Assembly (NCBI GenBank): GCA_035356615.1
Contig: DAOQSN010000027.1
Location: 1-64,000 of the forward strand
Direction: 5' to 3'
DNA: 64,000 bases
Source: JAKQDH01 sp029558835
Lineage (GTDB): Bacteria; Planctomycetota; Phycisphaerae; UBA1845
This document shows positions 63,901 to 64,000 of this stretch, piece by piece. The notes below the pieces were generated by a model. That model was not told the origin of the DNA, searched no databases, and saw only the letters and a list, made by a program, of their open reading frames with translations. A program made the translations under genes and the position numbers. Position 1 is the first letter of the stretch; every line of letters begins with the position of its first letter.

Positions 63901-64000
63901 ACGTCCACTCACTCCTTCCTGACCCAGGTGCCGCGGCGATCCGGCCGGGGTCGCTCACCTAATTGCAGGGGCCCCCGCCACCCGCCAGCACCTTCCACAT

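Noticed and set aside
63901..64000. CIRCE heat-shock operator upstream of groES
   Set aside because: No TTAGCACTC/GAGTGCTAA inverted repeat is present in the 100 bases available; the promoter may lie beyond the window.

Overview
The window is strongly GC-rich bacterial chromosome with densely packed housekeeping genes on both strands. I infer a member of the Planctomycetota, probably Phycisphaerae-like. The reasons are secreted proteins with dockerin-like and thrombospondin-3-like calcium repeats, a set of tiny Cys-containing lipoprotein-like genes, an extended Lgt, a NifS-SelD fusion, a small coiled-coil protein of a type I associate with that phylum, and many intergenic palindromic repeats. 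This assignment rests on gene style, not on a database search. The organism makes lipid II and lipoproteins (murA, murJ, lgt) and uses type II fatty acid synthesis (fabI).

Layout. 1-598: intergenic repeat. 599-10652: class V aminotransferase, murJ, a zinc-ribbon protein with pentapeptide-like glycine repeats, serA, a Mop-type TOBE protein, a NifS-SelD fusion, a sensor histidine kinase and a SHOCT-like membrane protein. 10768-14791: clpX, miaB (carrying an in-frame insertion with a dispersed repeat) and a cytidylate-kinase-like gene. 15012-16088: three tiny secreted or lipoprotein-like genes. 16324-20833: mtnA, purE, a methyltransferase, fabI (bracketed by two copies of a repeat) and tRNA-Lys(CUU). 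20988-27199: an HD-like protein, a DUF2007-like zinc ribbon, ferredoxin, an RluA/RlmI fusion, larB and nnrD. 27487-35229: a SurA/PpiD-like protein, topA with six zinc ribbons, a GxxExxY gene bracketed by heptad repeats and a coiled-coil protein. 35230-44551: an M14 carboxypeptidase, murA-prmC, a lipoprotein, a stand-alone tRNA-binding domain, manA and serS. 44861-52859: a DUF4139 protein, an M28 peptidase, an HDOD protein, lgt and panC. 53220-59422: an ECF sigma / anti-sigma / STN-domain operon, then a large alpha/beta-hydrolase - M17-N-like - CHAT protease fusion. 59500-63900: a lipoprotein, a DnaJ-type zinc-motif protein and groES-groEL.

How the genes work together. Most loci are core metabolism, translation or envelope biogenesis. 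Accessory-looking material consists of the secreted peptidases, the ECF operon, the CHAT-lipase fusion, the GxxExxY cassette and the small lipoprotein cluster. The CHAT-lipase fusion is the best candidate for an uncharacterised effector: a lipase-like module and a caspase-like protease module, both with visible catalytic residues, sit in one polypeptide around a central domain resembling the N-terminal domain of M17 aminopeptidases.

The other striking layer is repeats. At least six families can be read by eye: A (GGGTGGCATGCCC palindromes, six sites), B (long spacer repeat, two sites), C (TIR-bounded, two copies around fabI), F (27-bp hairpin units, two sites), H (CTCTCCCCC palindrome, including one inside miaB) and CAC-AAG heptad hairpins (several sites). 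No insertion-sequence transposase, CRISPR array, prophage or rRNA gene was seen.
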